A DNA stretch of 64,000 bases, taken from assembly GCF_024606225.1 (NCBI RefSeq), contig NZ_JAGRPU010000010.1:1-64000 (forward strand), given 5' to 3'. The notes under the pieces are model-generated. The model made no database searches. It was not told the origin of the DNA and was given only the letters and a program-made list of their open reading frames with translations. Of the stretch, positions 32,715-40,652 are shown one piece after another. This DNA is from Endozoicomonas sp. ISHI1 (GTDB taxonomy: Bacteria > Pseudomonadota > Gammaproteobacteria > Pseudomonadales > Endozoicomonadaceae). The translations under genes and the position numbers were made by a program. Position 1 is the first letter of the stretch. Every line of letters starts with the position of its first letter.

Positions 32715-34745
32715 TTACGCAGGTAAGCCGAGCTGGTCAAAGAAAGCCCGGTTTCTCTCTTTTGCTGATTGCAGTAGGCGATCATAAGATATGACTTCAA
32801 TGTAAGCATTTCGAGGCTTGTTATAACCAAAGAAACCCATTCCATCATAGATTTCGGTCAGGCTCGCCAGCTCGCATCGTTCTACCATGGTTGGGGTCAG
32901 GTCGCTAATGACATAGACATAGCCGGGTATTTCCAGACTGTTCCTGATAGGTCTGCCTGATGTGGTTTTTACCTCGCCTTCACGGATGCGCTTCAGGTAG
33001 CCAAGAGCTTGCTCAATAGGGTTTTTGTCTTCTCCTTCTGAGGCATCATTCCTCATAGGTCGCTTGATCTCAACCACTGTCAGGGAGGCTAAGGGCATTG
33101 ATTTTTTTTCAGAAACCAAAATGGGATTATCATTAATGTTCAGTGCACACAAGTCAGGCTCTTTCGTAGAACTATCATCCGTAATGGGCATGGATCGAAG
33201 TGATTTATCGGAGGCCAGAAAATCATGGAAAGCCAGTCTTTCATCAATAAGCCAGAGGTTGCAGGCATCTGTGGAGACTTCTTCAGAGGTTTTCCGCATG
33301 GGCATAATAAGCTGATGAATCAGCTCTTCATGAACATATTTCCCGTTGTCCATTTGTCCAATATATTTCTCTAACAAATCAAGAATAACACGTCGATGAG
33401 AGACATAGCTGGCCAGGTCTGACTTCTTAAAATCCTCTGCTTTTTTGAGGTAGGCTTTCAGTTTCTTCTGATATAAGCCCATATCACTTTCAATGGCCGG
33501 ATTTATTATCTCGTGACCCTCTACCAGCAACTGGCGCTCAATGTCGGAATACTGTTTATGCAACAATGTATCCAGTTCTTTATCGCTCATCCTGGGGTCA
33601 ACAGAAAACTCCTGCTGATTGATCAGGTGCATTACCGGTCGGTATCTGGGGGCTTTTTCGGAGACGAACTGGTTGATTCTCTCACGACCGGCCTTGAGGT
33701 TTTCACTCAGATAATTGCTCAGGTACTGCTTGCTTCTGGCCTGAACATGACGTTGCATATCTTTGAAACTGACTTCGACATCCTCAAGAATCCCCCCTAT
33801 ATCATCCGCTATATCAAATGCAGTGCGCTCGGGACGAACATGGTCGTCCAGATAGTCGGATGAAATGTAGCAGGTATAGATGAACTCACCAGCCTCATCC
33901 GATATTTTGCCAAACAGCCCCGGGATTTGATGACTAATGGGGATTTCCTGCACCAGCCTGTTAGCCGCGCAAAGGGCGAGAGAGTGCTTCTTTTTGGTCG
34001 AAGCATGAAATTTTATGTGGGTCAGTCTGAACGAATAGCCTTTTATATCGATAGTTTCTTTACTGGCTTTGCTATGCATGTACTGATCAAACAAGTTTTC
34101 CAGGGCAATAGTTTCTGTCCCATCCTTTATCGTTATACGGGGTACAGAATCTTCTCTGACAAAATACCAAAGACAATGTTCTAATAAAGCATTAGCGATG
34201 CTGGTCGCCGTTTTTGGGCAGGCATCACGATACTTTTTATCGAATCCAGATAATGTGAGGATAGAGAAAGGCCCTTCGCCGTTCGGGTCAGGCTCAGGAT
34301 CCTGAGTCTTTATCCCCTGAGCGGCAGTGAACGAGAATTGCCGTTTAACGATACCTGACGAGTCTGATTTGAAGGCGCTGGTAACATCCGCTCTATCGAA
34401 TGCTTTGAGCCATAATAAACGACCCACTCCCCGGCACCCTTTTGCTATTTTATGATCAGAGTCAAGGGTTTCAAATGATGCCATGTTTTCTTCGTTGAAG
34501 CCTATGCCATTATCGTGAATTTCAAAGCCGACTATTTCTGAGCAGTACTCAGAGTTGTCAAGCTCAGAGGAAGCCTGCTGACTGCGTAGTATTTTGAGTG
34601 TCACAGTGCCGCCTGTGAGCAGATTGTCGTTTTCTTCAAGGGCTTGTAGAGAGTTAACAACGGCTTCAAAAACCGGGAAAAGTCCATGACTCTTGCGCAG
34701 ATTCGTGTTCCTTAACCTTCCTGTCAGATTGGTATGCAGGCTCAT
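32715..34745 (-). CDS. GHKL-type ATPase with possible C-terminal nuclease domain
   Basis: The 676-residue product starts with an HSP90/MutL/MORC-type ATP-binding fold: EAVVNSLQAL (N box, Asn for Mg-ATP), EIHDNGIGF (G1 box DxGxG) and KGCRGVGRLLWLKAF (G2 box). A long middle part with helical stretches follows. Near the end are EPDLCALN and VVEIKRP, with spacing like the D...(E/Q)xK core of PD-(D/E)xK nucleases. ATP-gated clamps joined to nuclease-like tails occur in bacterial conflict and defence systems, so a role in phage defence or DNA metabolism is plausible but not shown. The start at 34745 is chosen because GAGGAG lies 10 bases upstream; a longer in-frame start at 34784 lacks this. The stop lies 29 bases from the stop of the giant toxin gene (convergent). 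Confidence 0.7.
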   Translation of the reverse strand: MSLHTNLTGRLRNTNLRKSHGLFPVFEAVVNSLQALEENDNLLTGGTVTLKILRSQQASSELDNSEYCSEIVGFEIHDNGIGFNEENMASFETLDSDHKIAKGCRGVGRLLWLKAFDRADVTSAFKSDSSGIVKRQFSFTAAQGIKTQDPEPDPNGEGPFSILTLSGFDKKYRDACPKTATSIANALLEHCLWYFVREDSVPRITIKDGTETIALENLFDQYMHSKASKETIDIKGYSFRLTHIKFHASTKKKHSLALCAANRLVQEIPISHQIPGLFGKISDEAGEFIYTCYISSDYLDDHVRPERTAFDIADDIGGILEDVEVSFKDMQRHVQARSKQYLSNYLSENLKAGRERINQFVSEKAPRYRPVMHLINQQEFSVDPRMSDKELDTLLHKQYSDIERQLLVEGHEIINPAIESDMGLYQKKLKAYLKKAEDFKKSDLASYVSHRRVILDLLEKYIGQMDNGKYVHEELIHQLIMPMRKTSEEVSTDACNLWLIDERLAFHDFLASDKSLRSMPITDDSSTKEPDLCALNINDNPILVSEKKSMPLASLTVVEIKRPMRNDASEGEDKNPIEQALGYLKRIREGEVKTTSGRPIRNSLEIPGYVYVISDLTPTMVERCELASLTEIYDGMGFFGYNKPRNAYIEVISYDRLLQSAKERNRAFFDQLGLPA

Positions 34746-35652
34746 TATAGACAGGCTCCTCAGGCAGGAAGTGCTTTTTACCAAAATTCAGCGAACTGAA
34801 ATATTCTATACAGATCCTCAGAGGGCTGCTGACTTTATTATTGCTTAGCCATTGCGGAGCTTCCCGATGCTGCTCGGAATCAAGGCTTGAGCCTCTGCCT
34901 GTGAGGGTTTCCGGGTTTAGCGAAATCGTCGTAAACCAAACCATAGCGAAAGCGGGTGGCTGGTGTGGCTCTTAACGAACAAGCATTCCCGGATGGTTAG
35001 TTGTTTGGGAAGGCTGGGCGAAACTGCAAGACCGTCTCCACACCTACCGGATGACACGGGGTGTGGAGATCTGATTAAGAGATAGCCTTTAGGGCGGGTA
35101 GTTGACTTCCTCGTTTGAGGCTTTTTAGTGGATAGCTAGTTATCAGCATCAAAGAAGCCTCTGGCCCAGTTTAACCCTTCACTGATTAGTGGGCCTTCCT
35201 TTTATTGTGATATGTTCTTATATCAAAGCGCATAAAGTTCCCGCGTGTGGGGCGCCGCCACAGGCCGCGTCCCAGCCAGCTTGCTGGCGACACGACGCAA
35301 TTGATATGTACGGTCTCAATGTTTTGTTTTGTTTTGTTTTGGAGGGGCTTACCGGAATACTGAAGAGGTAAAGAGTATCTTTGCTAAAATTTTGTTCATT
35401 TGGCCACTCTATTGAACCAAATGCTACTTTTACTATTATTTTTGCAACATAACGAGCCTGTAGAAAAACCCAAAAACAAAGCCGTAAAATTTGCGGCTCT
35501 TGTTATTAGCGAGTGCTGATCGGTGATCTTCAGGCTCCCGGTTAATTTATAAATTTTCCATTCTGGCTTATTACCAGTCTGAGAACTGTTCAGAACACTG
35601 CAGGCGCTTCTGGTGGGGCAAACTGTTCACACAAACACCGATCAGTGTCGTT
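34746..35652. other. Accessory intergenic region with decayed mobile-element traces
   Basis: No intact gene is seen. Around 35086-35110 the sequence CCTTTAGGGCGGGTAGTTGA resembles the 3' end that follows tnpB in IS200/IS605 elements, so a remnant is possible. A perfect stem CTCCACACC/GGTGTGGAG (35036-35044 with 35060-35068) lies just before it. A stem GGCCCA...TGGGCC followed by a T-rich stretch (about 35166-35203) and AGCCG/CGGCT (35480-35498) are terminator-like. Four TTTTG units occur near 35320-35341. TGATCGGTG (35517-35525) and CACCGATCA (35636-35644) form an inverted pair next to the IS1182-type remnant. Confidence 0.35.
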
Positions 35653-36118
35653 TCAGCGTTTCTTTTTGATCTTCTCCATCCGCTTTAGCAGTTTCTCGCC
35701 GCCAGAACCATGGACTTTCTTGAGATTGTGCAAAGTGCACGTCAACTGCCACCGGGCATTGACCTTGGGCCGTCCTCGAAACGTGAACCGGGTGAGTCCC
35801 ATCTCCTGCATATGGCCGAAAGGCGGCTCGGCAATGGCGAGTCGTTTTCTGTAAATCCGTTTTCCTGCCGGGCTGTCGATCCTGTCTTTCATCAGCTGCA
35901 GAGCATTGGGCTTCTTGTAGCCTTCCAGTTTGTAACGGAGCACTACGGAACGCGCTGAGGGTTGATCAGGTTTGCGCAGGCACTGAGCTTTTTTATCGGG
36001 CAGACCCGACAATGATGATGTTTCTTCCTGTTTATCGAAGGCAAAATCTTTCAGGGTGAAGCGGCCTGAGGCGGTAGGCTTAACGTGATTCTTTGCCAGG
36101 GCCGCCCGTTCTTTTTTG
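35653..36118 (-). pseudogene. C-terminal remnant of an IS1182-type DDE transposase
   Basis: The open frame contains MKDRIDSPAGKRIYRKR, AEPPFGHMQEMGLTRFTFRG and RWQLTCTLHNLKKV. These match the end of IS1182/DDE_Tnp_1-type transposases (segment with the final catalytic Glu in xxEPxFG, then the RG-x-V-x-x-x-W-x-L-x-C-x-x-HN motif). The frame is open to about 36118 and then stops matching at the boundary of a gene cassette (36121). The amino-terminal half is absent, so it is not functional. Confidence 0.8.
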
Positions 36119-36120
36119 TG

Positions 36121-36825
36121 TTAGGTGCTATTCTGAGCATTTGAAACTCAGGAGTGCATTAGGTGAAACACGTGTCTTTACTGTTGTGTCTATTAGTATT
36201 TTGTCCATACTTGTTCGCTCATGAGTACACTCAAAAACAACCTCAGGTCAATTTTTCTCAAATAATAAATTTAGAAAAAAATCCACAGTTTGTAACTTTT
36301 GGTATTATTAACAGTGTTGTTTATATAGCAGTTAGCACAGCATCTAATGTGGTTTTCACAAAAAACAAGTATGACTTAAATGAAATTGATTTGTTCATAA
36401 AAAACTCTAGCGTATTGGAATTTGTTTTTGCGAATTTATTGTCCTCGGTAGGGGATTTTCTGGTTGTTATATTGCCTACAACCTTTATAAATGTTTTTTT
36501 AGAAAGGATATCTGATTATTGTTTTGAAGATAATGCAACAACTAATTTGATAGCTGTTTATTTAAGCAGAACTTCTAGTTCTTGTGTTATATCATATTAC
36601 TATTTAACACTTAATGAGCCGCTAAGGGATCTTCTGAGTACATCATTCTTCCTAATTGGAGTAAACACATATATCGATCATGGCGTAATTGCAACGCTGT
36701 TATATATAACACTCTCAACGTTTGTTGCCCATTTACGTTTGAGATGTATTGGTTGGTAGATATAGACAGGCACCTAACCGCAAAGCTGTCGGGCGCACAG
36801 TATGTGCGTCCTGTTGAGCGTGTTG
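36121..36825 (+). mobile_element. Integron-type gene cassette
   Basis: The left boundary reads GTTAGGT (36120-36126), matching the R' consensus GTTRRRY. The attC-like site downstream of the gene begins with ACCTAAC (36772-36778), the exact reverse complement of GTTAGGT. That relation is expected because both heptamers sit in one attC when the cassette is circular. The cassette contains a single AT-rich gene on the plus strand, ends at G36825 of GTTAGTT, and is followed by a second, decayed cassette-like unit. No integrase gene is in the window, so membership of an array is inferred. Confidence 0.6.
36163..36759 (+). CDS. Hypothetical exported/membrane protein, AT-rich cassette gene
   Basis: I do not recognise this 198-residue protein. 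It starts at GTG 36163, with GGAG eight bases upstream. The amino terminus (SLLLCLLVFCPYLFA) looks like a signal peptide. Three or four further hydrophobic stretches follow (FGIINSVVYIAVSTA, FLVVILPTTFINVFL, SFFLIGVNTYI, IATLLYITLSTFVA), so it is probably an inner-membrane protein. Base composition is clearly richer in A and T than the surrounding genes, in keeping with acquisition as an integron cassette. It has no operon partner. Cassettes of this kind often lack their own promoter, and none is evident. Confidence 0.65.
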   Translation: MKHVSLLLCLLVFCPYLFAHEYTQKQPQVNFSQIINLEKNPQFVTFGIINSVVYIAVSTASNVVFTKNKYDLNEIDLFIKNSSVLEFVFANLLSSVGDFLVVILPTTFINVFLERISDYCFEDNATTNLIAVYLSRTSSSCVISYYYLTLNEPLRDLLSTSFFLIGVNTYIDHGVIATLLYITLSTFVAHLRLRCIGW

Positions 36826-36831
36826 TTAGTT
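36772..36831 (+). repeat. attC-like recombination site
   Basis: The 60-base site begins with ACCTAAC and ends with GTTAGTT (one mismatch to GTTRRRY). Between them is an imperfect palindrome with a nine-base stem GGGCGCACA/TGTGCGTCC around a three-base loop GTA. Size, terminal heptamers and foldback structure fit an integron attC. Confidence 0.55.
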
Positions 36832-36837
36832 AGCGTG

Positions 36838-37101
36838 TTACTTGCCGACGAGGTGCTTCACGATCTGGATCAGAAGCTCTTCGCTTTTGCCAAAACGCCG
36901 GTCAATCGCTTTGTTGAATGCTTTTTGTTCTGCAATAAACGCATCAACCTCTTTGAACTTCTCACGTTGTTCATTGAGGATCAAAGAGACAGCTCAGTGA
37001 GTAGTTTCAAGAATTTTGTCGTTTTCTTGGAAAGCATAGTCAAGAGCGTTTACTTTGGCTCCTGGTGACATAGGTACTACCTGTTTTATTGAATGAGCCA
37101 T
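36838..37101 (-). pseudogene. Small helical protein gene with an internal stop
   Basis: An 88-codon frame starts at ATG 37101 (MAHSIKQVVPMSPGAK) and ends at 36838. It is broken by a TGA at 36994-36996. The second half (NEQREKFKEVDAFIAEQK, then RRFGKSEELLIQIV) looks helical and coiled-coil-like. It lies between two attC-like sites and is opposite in orientation to the upstream cassette gene. I recognise no family. The single stop may reflect decay. Confidence 0.45.
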
Positions 37102-37135
37102 GAGCGTAGCAGACATTGAGAGATTGCACAGAGAC

Positions 37136-37145
37136 ACCTAACGCC
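37136..37145 (+). repeat. Truncated attC-like site
   Basis: ACCTAACGCC has the R''-type heptamer of an attC. Sequence shared with the ISAs1-type remnant begins a few bases later (AAAATCATGAAAGTG), so the rest of the site is missing. This would be the end of the second cassette. Confidence 0.35.
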
Positions 37146-37715
37146 ACGAAAATCATGAAAGTGCCTGCCCAGCAAGGACTTCAGCCAGATAGCGTGTACT
37201 CATAGCGCGGCTTTCTTTTGTTTTCTCTTCTCTTCAGGCCTGCTTTGAAGGTTTTCGTGTTGTTCAGCAGATTGACTGCAATATGTCTAAAGCCTGCCAG
37301 GAGCCTGTCGGACTTAAGACTGTCCTACTGCGGTTGCAATAAATTGGTCTAAAAATTCCTGCTTCTTCGTCAAATAGCTCGCTATTTTCCCCAGAATCAG
37401 AAACTTTTATCCTCAATTTCTTGCAATCCTCGCTACGCACGCTCAAGTCCGACAGGCTCCTGAAATTTGTGCTCCGTCATTTCTTAGGATGCGACTCTCG
37501 TCTTCTTTCATCGCAACATCGAGTTTCCAGTGAAGCTTATTCTCGGTGTGCCAATGCTCTCGGCTGGCCTTACCCAATTGCTCAGCCGTTAGCTCTGCAG
37601 AGCTGATTAGCTTGTGGTCGACTTTCCAAGCTTGGCGTGGGTCACTGATAATAAAGAGTTGTGAAATCAAATCGTGAGCATTCATGCTGTGGCTTTATCC
37701 TGATGCGCAATTATA
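37146..37715 (-). pseudogene. ISAs1-type transposase remnant (left copy)
   Basis: The minus strand carries ISSAELTAEQLGKASREHWH, ENKLHWKLDVAMKEDESRI and, beyond an inserted palindromic element, AGFRHIAVNLLNNTKTFKAG. All are characteristic of the C-terminal part of ISAs1-family transposases. The palindromic element (37298-37462) splits the frame between the two parts. The amino-terminal half is missing. A related remnant lies at 40003-40345 in the same orientation, so the two flank the RloA/RloB locus. Confidence 0.75.
37298..37462 (+). repeat. Palindromic element, copy 2
   Basis: Full-length copy inside the left ISAs1-type remnant. Arms are GGAGCCTGTCGGACTTAAG at the left and the near-complement CTCAAGTCCGACAGGCTCC at the right. 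The bordering dinucleotides are CA and TG, consistent with a decayed TA duplication. The ISAs1 consensus at this point (ILAGF) would read ATT TTA GCA GGC, providing a TA target. The inner arm is slightly decayed relative to copy 4. Confidence 0.85.
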
Positions 37716-37832
37716 AGACCGTAGACGTATTAAAAAGAAAGCAAATATAAGCTACAGGCCAATGATCTCAGGGGGGCATGATTTTTCCCTAGTGGTGTGG
37801 GGAAAGTTGGAGAAAGACAAACTCTTACCCGA

Positions 37833-38549
37833 TTATGCGTCGTTCTTGATTTCCTTCATGTTTTGTAAGTAAACAACAAGTTCATGTACATTAGTACAGG
37901 ATTCTGCATCATTATTTCGGTTAGCTTTAGCAAAAATTCTTGACGAGTGTGCAATAGCAGGTGCTAATGTTCCTTCAATTATTGATTTCTCATATAATCC
38001 TCTTTGAGTTTTTTTGTACTCAGGCAGATATTTTCTTAAGTCGTCAATTGCTTGATCCGCTACACTCTTCTTTTGAGTAGGAGCATAAGGTTTTGTCGTA
38101 GCGTTGTAATGGAGCAACAGCCAAAACTCAAAAGCAGGATTTGACGTTATTGCAATGAATTTTACTTCATCATCCAATTTGTCTTTAGCAAGTACCGTAT
38201 TTATTTCGTCAACACGCTGAATTGCATCGAAAAATGTTGAGTGCCGATCTCTATCAAAAATACAAAAAATTACATTATATGTATCCCCTGACAAAAGCTC
38301 TCTACGATATAGATTGTAAGCATAATTAACTACGTTTATAGGGCTTGAGTCACAAGAACCATCTATTTCAATATTTGCAGAGTCAAGGTCATGAAACAAT
38401 CTAATTTCTTCGAAATAAAACGGCTCTGTTTTTTCCCCTTCAGAAACGATTAATGCTCTATCATAAGGTTTTCTCTTAGCTTGATTTCTCTTATTATCCT
38501 CTGCTTTTCTAGCTTTTCTTTTGTGAAATAAATCTTCACTGCCCATCAT
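37833..38549 (-). CDS. rloB: RloB-type TOPRIM-like protein, abortive-infection partner
   Basis: The 238-residue protein begins with a very basic stretch (HKRKARKAEDNKRNQAKRK). IVSEGEKTEPFYFE follows, the family signature with the conserved Glu of a TOPRIM-like fold. Later come FCIFDRDRH (acidic metal-site motif) and SNPAFEFWLLLHY, also typical of RloB/AbiLii. It partners the ATPase encoded just upstream. The start codon overlaps the last 14 bases of that gene, so translation is probably coupled. GGGG lies a few bases before tandem ATG codons at 38549 and 38546. The pair resembles the lactococcal AbiL system and Campylobacter RloA/RloB, where the ATPase is thought to sense phage and the TOPRIM protein to act as nuclease effector. 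Composition is AT-rich compared with neighbours, suggesting transfer. Confidence 0.85.
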   Translation of the reverse strand: MMGSEDLFHKRKARKAEDNKRNQAKRKPYDRALIVSEGEKTEPFYFEEIRLFHDLDSANIEIDGSCDSSPINVVNYAYNLYRRELLSGDTYNVIFCIFDRDRHSTFFDAIQRVDEINTVLAKDKLDDEVKFIAITSNPAFEFWLLLHYNATTKPYAPTQKKSVADQAIDDLRKYLPEYKKTQRGLYEKSIIEGTLAPAIAHSSRIFAKANRNNDAESCTNVHELVVYLQNMKEIKNDA

Positions 38550-39822
38550 TAGACCCCAAAAACTGAAAATTGCTTACTAGCGGCAAAGCACCATAACGAC
38601 CTGATAGATATGCCTTCTCTAAATTAGAGACACCTTTTCTAGGGCTAAAATCTGTTAAAGGATAAATCGTTGTCGATTGATTTTTATCTTTATTACAAAA
38701 CCAAATCTGATCTCTCCTAAACACATGTTGATCTAAGACAGAAGTTTCATGTGTTGTAAATACTAATTGTGCATTATGTGGATTTGTCTTTTGATCATTA
38801 AATAACTTGATTAAGAATTTAACCATATTTGGATGTAAGCTGTTATGTAGCTCATCAATAAACAATACTTTTCCATTTCTTAAGCAATCAAGCCAGTGAC
38901 CAGCAAAAGAGAATAGTTTCCTAGTCCCGTCAGATTCTTCATTTAGATCAAAAAATACATCTTCACCTTCAGAATTTTTGTGAACTGTTTTGATATCGAC
39001 AATCTCTTTTCCTTCTAATTCATTAATAATTTTATTTTTAAGTTCGTCTGGCATATTATTTGGCAGAAAATCTTTTTCAATTTTTCTTGTTTCTAAATGA
39101 ATATCATTGATATCTAGATCAGCAGATTTCAAAAAATTTAAAACTTCGCTCTTTGAGTCTTTATCATTACATAAATTTGTGGTGAGTCCTGGTCCCCAGC
39201 CGTCAATTCCCGCTACTCTTAAAGACTTATTAAACCAGTCGAAAACAGGCTTTAACTGTTCACTATTCAGCATTACTGCTGTTGATAAGAAAAGAGAGTT
39301 GGATTTAGTCGCATCTTTCCAAAGTTGCTTTTGCCCTTGGAAGTGCGATGAAAAATCCCAAACATACTCTTGAGCTTCACTATCATAAGCTCGAATAAAC
39401 CACCTCTGCGGCCTACCCTTGGGAGAGGCAAAAAGCCATTCATCTCTGATTTGATCTTCAGTTAGAGAAAAACCGTATTGATATTTTACTCCTTGAACAA
39501 GAAAGACAATTTCAAATTCTGTTGGCTCTTTAACAGATTTATTTGATAGGCGAAACGGTGAGACTGGAAGCTTGTCACCTCTTTGAGAGTCCTTAGCCGA
39601 TTTTTTTACAATAGACTGCATGGTTTTCAATGCTGAAACAAAGTTTGATTTACCAGCAGCATTAGCTCCATAAATTACAGCAGATCTTAATAAAGATAGT
39701 TTTTTAGATGCTTTAATTTCAAACGAATTATCGACCATCTCATTACCCAGCATTTTTGTTAGGTTTAAAGATTGCCGTGATTTAATTGATTTATAGTTTT
39801 CTACAAAAAATTCAATAATCAT
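38536..39822 (-). CDS. rloA: RloA-type AAA ATPase, abortive-infection sensor
   Basis: The 428-residue protein carries IYGANAAGKSNFVSAL (Walker A), an ABC-like signature region around DGTRKLFSFAG, VLFIDELHNSLHP (Walker B with catalytic Glu) and VFTTHETSVLD (switch His). This matches OLD/RloA-type AAA_21 ATPases. I chose the start at 39822 (MIIEFFVENYKSI) because family members begin with this strand; an in-frame ATG at 39903 would add 27 residues with no ribosome binding site. The gene is first in a two-gene operon with rloB, and both are flanked by ISAs1-type remnants. An attC-like fragment lies about 135 bases upstream. The system probably triggers growth arrest or death on phage infection. 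Confidence 0.85.
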   Translation of the reverse strand: MIIEFFVENYKSIKSRQSLNLTKMLGNEMVDNSFEIKASKKLSLLRSAVIYGANAAGKSNFVSALKTMQSIVKKSAKDSQRGDKLPVSPFRLSNKSVKEPTEFEIVFLVQGVKYQYGFSLTEDQIRDEWLFASPKGRPQRWFIRAYDSEAQEYVWDFSSHFQGQKQLWKDATKSNSLFLSTAVMLNSEQLKPVFDWFNKSLRVAGIDGWGPGLTTNLCNDKDSKSEVLNFLKSADLDINDIHLETRKIEKDFLPNNMPDELKNKIINELEGKEIVDIKTVHKNSEGEDVFFDLNEESDGTRKLFSFAGHWLDCLRNGKVLFIDELHNSLHPNMVKFLIKLFNDQKTNPHNAQLVFTTHETSVLDQHVFRRDQIWFCNKDKNQSTTIYPLTDFSPRKGVSNLEKAYLSGRYGALPLVSNFQFLGSNDGQ

Positions 39823-39956
39823 TGGGTTACCGAAGTTAATTATTAACAGTAATTCTAGCTTAAATTCAACTCTAATGCGCCTTTTAGATGCGAAATATGG
39901 CATTTATATGCAAAATACAGAACTATTTTCGTCCAAGCTTGAAGTTTAATCAAGAT

Positions 39957-40002
39957 GCATAACGCCTGCAGTAAGGGCGCAAACGCAGTGAGCGTAACAC
40001 GG
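39957..40002 (+). repeat. Truncated attC-like site beside the defence locus
   Basis: GCATAACGCCTGCAGTAAGG and the following GCGCAAACGCAGTGAGCGT resemble the left arm of common marine and Vibrio-type attC sites (GCATAACGCC...). The matching right arm ending in GTTATGC is missing because ISAs1-type sequence begins at about 40003. A TTATGC occurs at 37833-37838 at the other end of the rloBA pair, but it is preceded by A rather than G. Confidence 0.35.
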
Positions 40003-40345
40003 CAAAATCATGAAAGTGCCTGCCTAGGAGCCTGACCGAGAATAGCTGCCCTACTGCGGCGGCAGCAAATTGGTCTGAAAATCCGCTTTTGTTCGTCAAA
40101 TAGCTCGCTATTCTCCTCACAAAACCGAATTTTCATCCTCAATTTTCTGCCGTCCTCGCTACGGGCGCTATTCTCGGTCAGGCTCCTAGCAAGGACTTCA
40201 GGCAGATAACGTGTACTCATAGCGGCTTTCTTTTGTTTTCTCTTCAGGTCTGTGGCTATTCCGGTGCATTCGGTCACTCAGTCCGGTAACATCCGGCCAG
40301 TGATTTAGTGAGCATTCATGCTGAGGCCTTATCCTGATGTGCACT
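40003..40345 (-). pseudogene. ISAs1-type transposase remnant (right copy)
   Basis: The minus strand carries LKRKQKKAAMSTRYLPEVLA, the typical tail of ISAs1-family transposases, then a palindromic element, then the last residues RQALS and the stop. Sequence on both sides of the element matches the left remnant: the AGCAAGGACTTCA and TGTACTCATAGCG segments, and further away GAGCATTCATGCTG. Most of the gene body is deleted. Confidence 0.7.
40025..40188 (+). repeat. Palindromic element, copy 3 (covarying arms, inside an ISAs1 remnant)
   Basis: The element is bordered by TA on both sides. Its outer arms AGGAGCCTGACCGAGAATAG and CTATTCTCGGTCAGGCTCCT are perfect complements although both differ from the other copies. 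Inner arms CGCTTTTGT and ACAAAACCG have also changed together. The centre TCAAATAGCTCGCTATT is unchanged. The left ISAs1-type remnant (37160-37180) shows the uninterrupted target, GCCTGCC-CA-GCAAGG, against GCCTGCC-TA-element-TA-GCAAGG here. Confidence 0.9.
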
Positions 40346-40652
40346 TCTGTATCCAGACGATTGACCCGGCAGATCACCTGAAGCAAATCATGATCCTTCA
40401 TGAACTCATCTAATGAACGTAAAAATTGACGCTACCGCCCGTGGATTTGACCATTGTCTTTTATTGACGCCGGGGAGCATGGGACCAGATAGCTCAGGAG
40501 TGAAATTTTTGGATAGCAAAATATTGTGCGCTTATGAAAGGTGAGACGGTAGGTGTGCCTTGGCGAACCCGTGCAAGCTCGCTGCAATAAAGTCGTTGCG
40601 TTGAGTTCGAGCGTGTTACACTTTTGTACGAGGCGATAGGAAACGCAAAATA
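40346..40652. other. Intergenic region upstream of the large coiled-coil protein gene
   Basis: No gene is recognised. The left end may still hold decayed IS sequence. The stretch before 40653 should contain the promoter of the plus-strand gene, but no clear -35/-10 pair is evident. The nearest ribosome-binding-like sequence is AGGAA about 12 bases before the ATG. Confidence 0.35.

Noticed and set aside
34666..34944. 92-codon minus-strand frame overlapping the ATPase start
   Set aside because: It overlaps the amino terminus of the GHKL ATPase in another frame and shows no family pattern, although an IS remnant cannot be excluded.
37833..40002. The rloBA pair as a complete reversed integron cassette
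   Set aside because: TTATGC at 37833 would match the GCATAAC arm at 39957, but it is preceded by A instead of G and both outer sites are truncated by IS sequence. Kept only as a weak hint.
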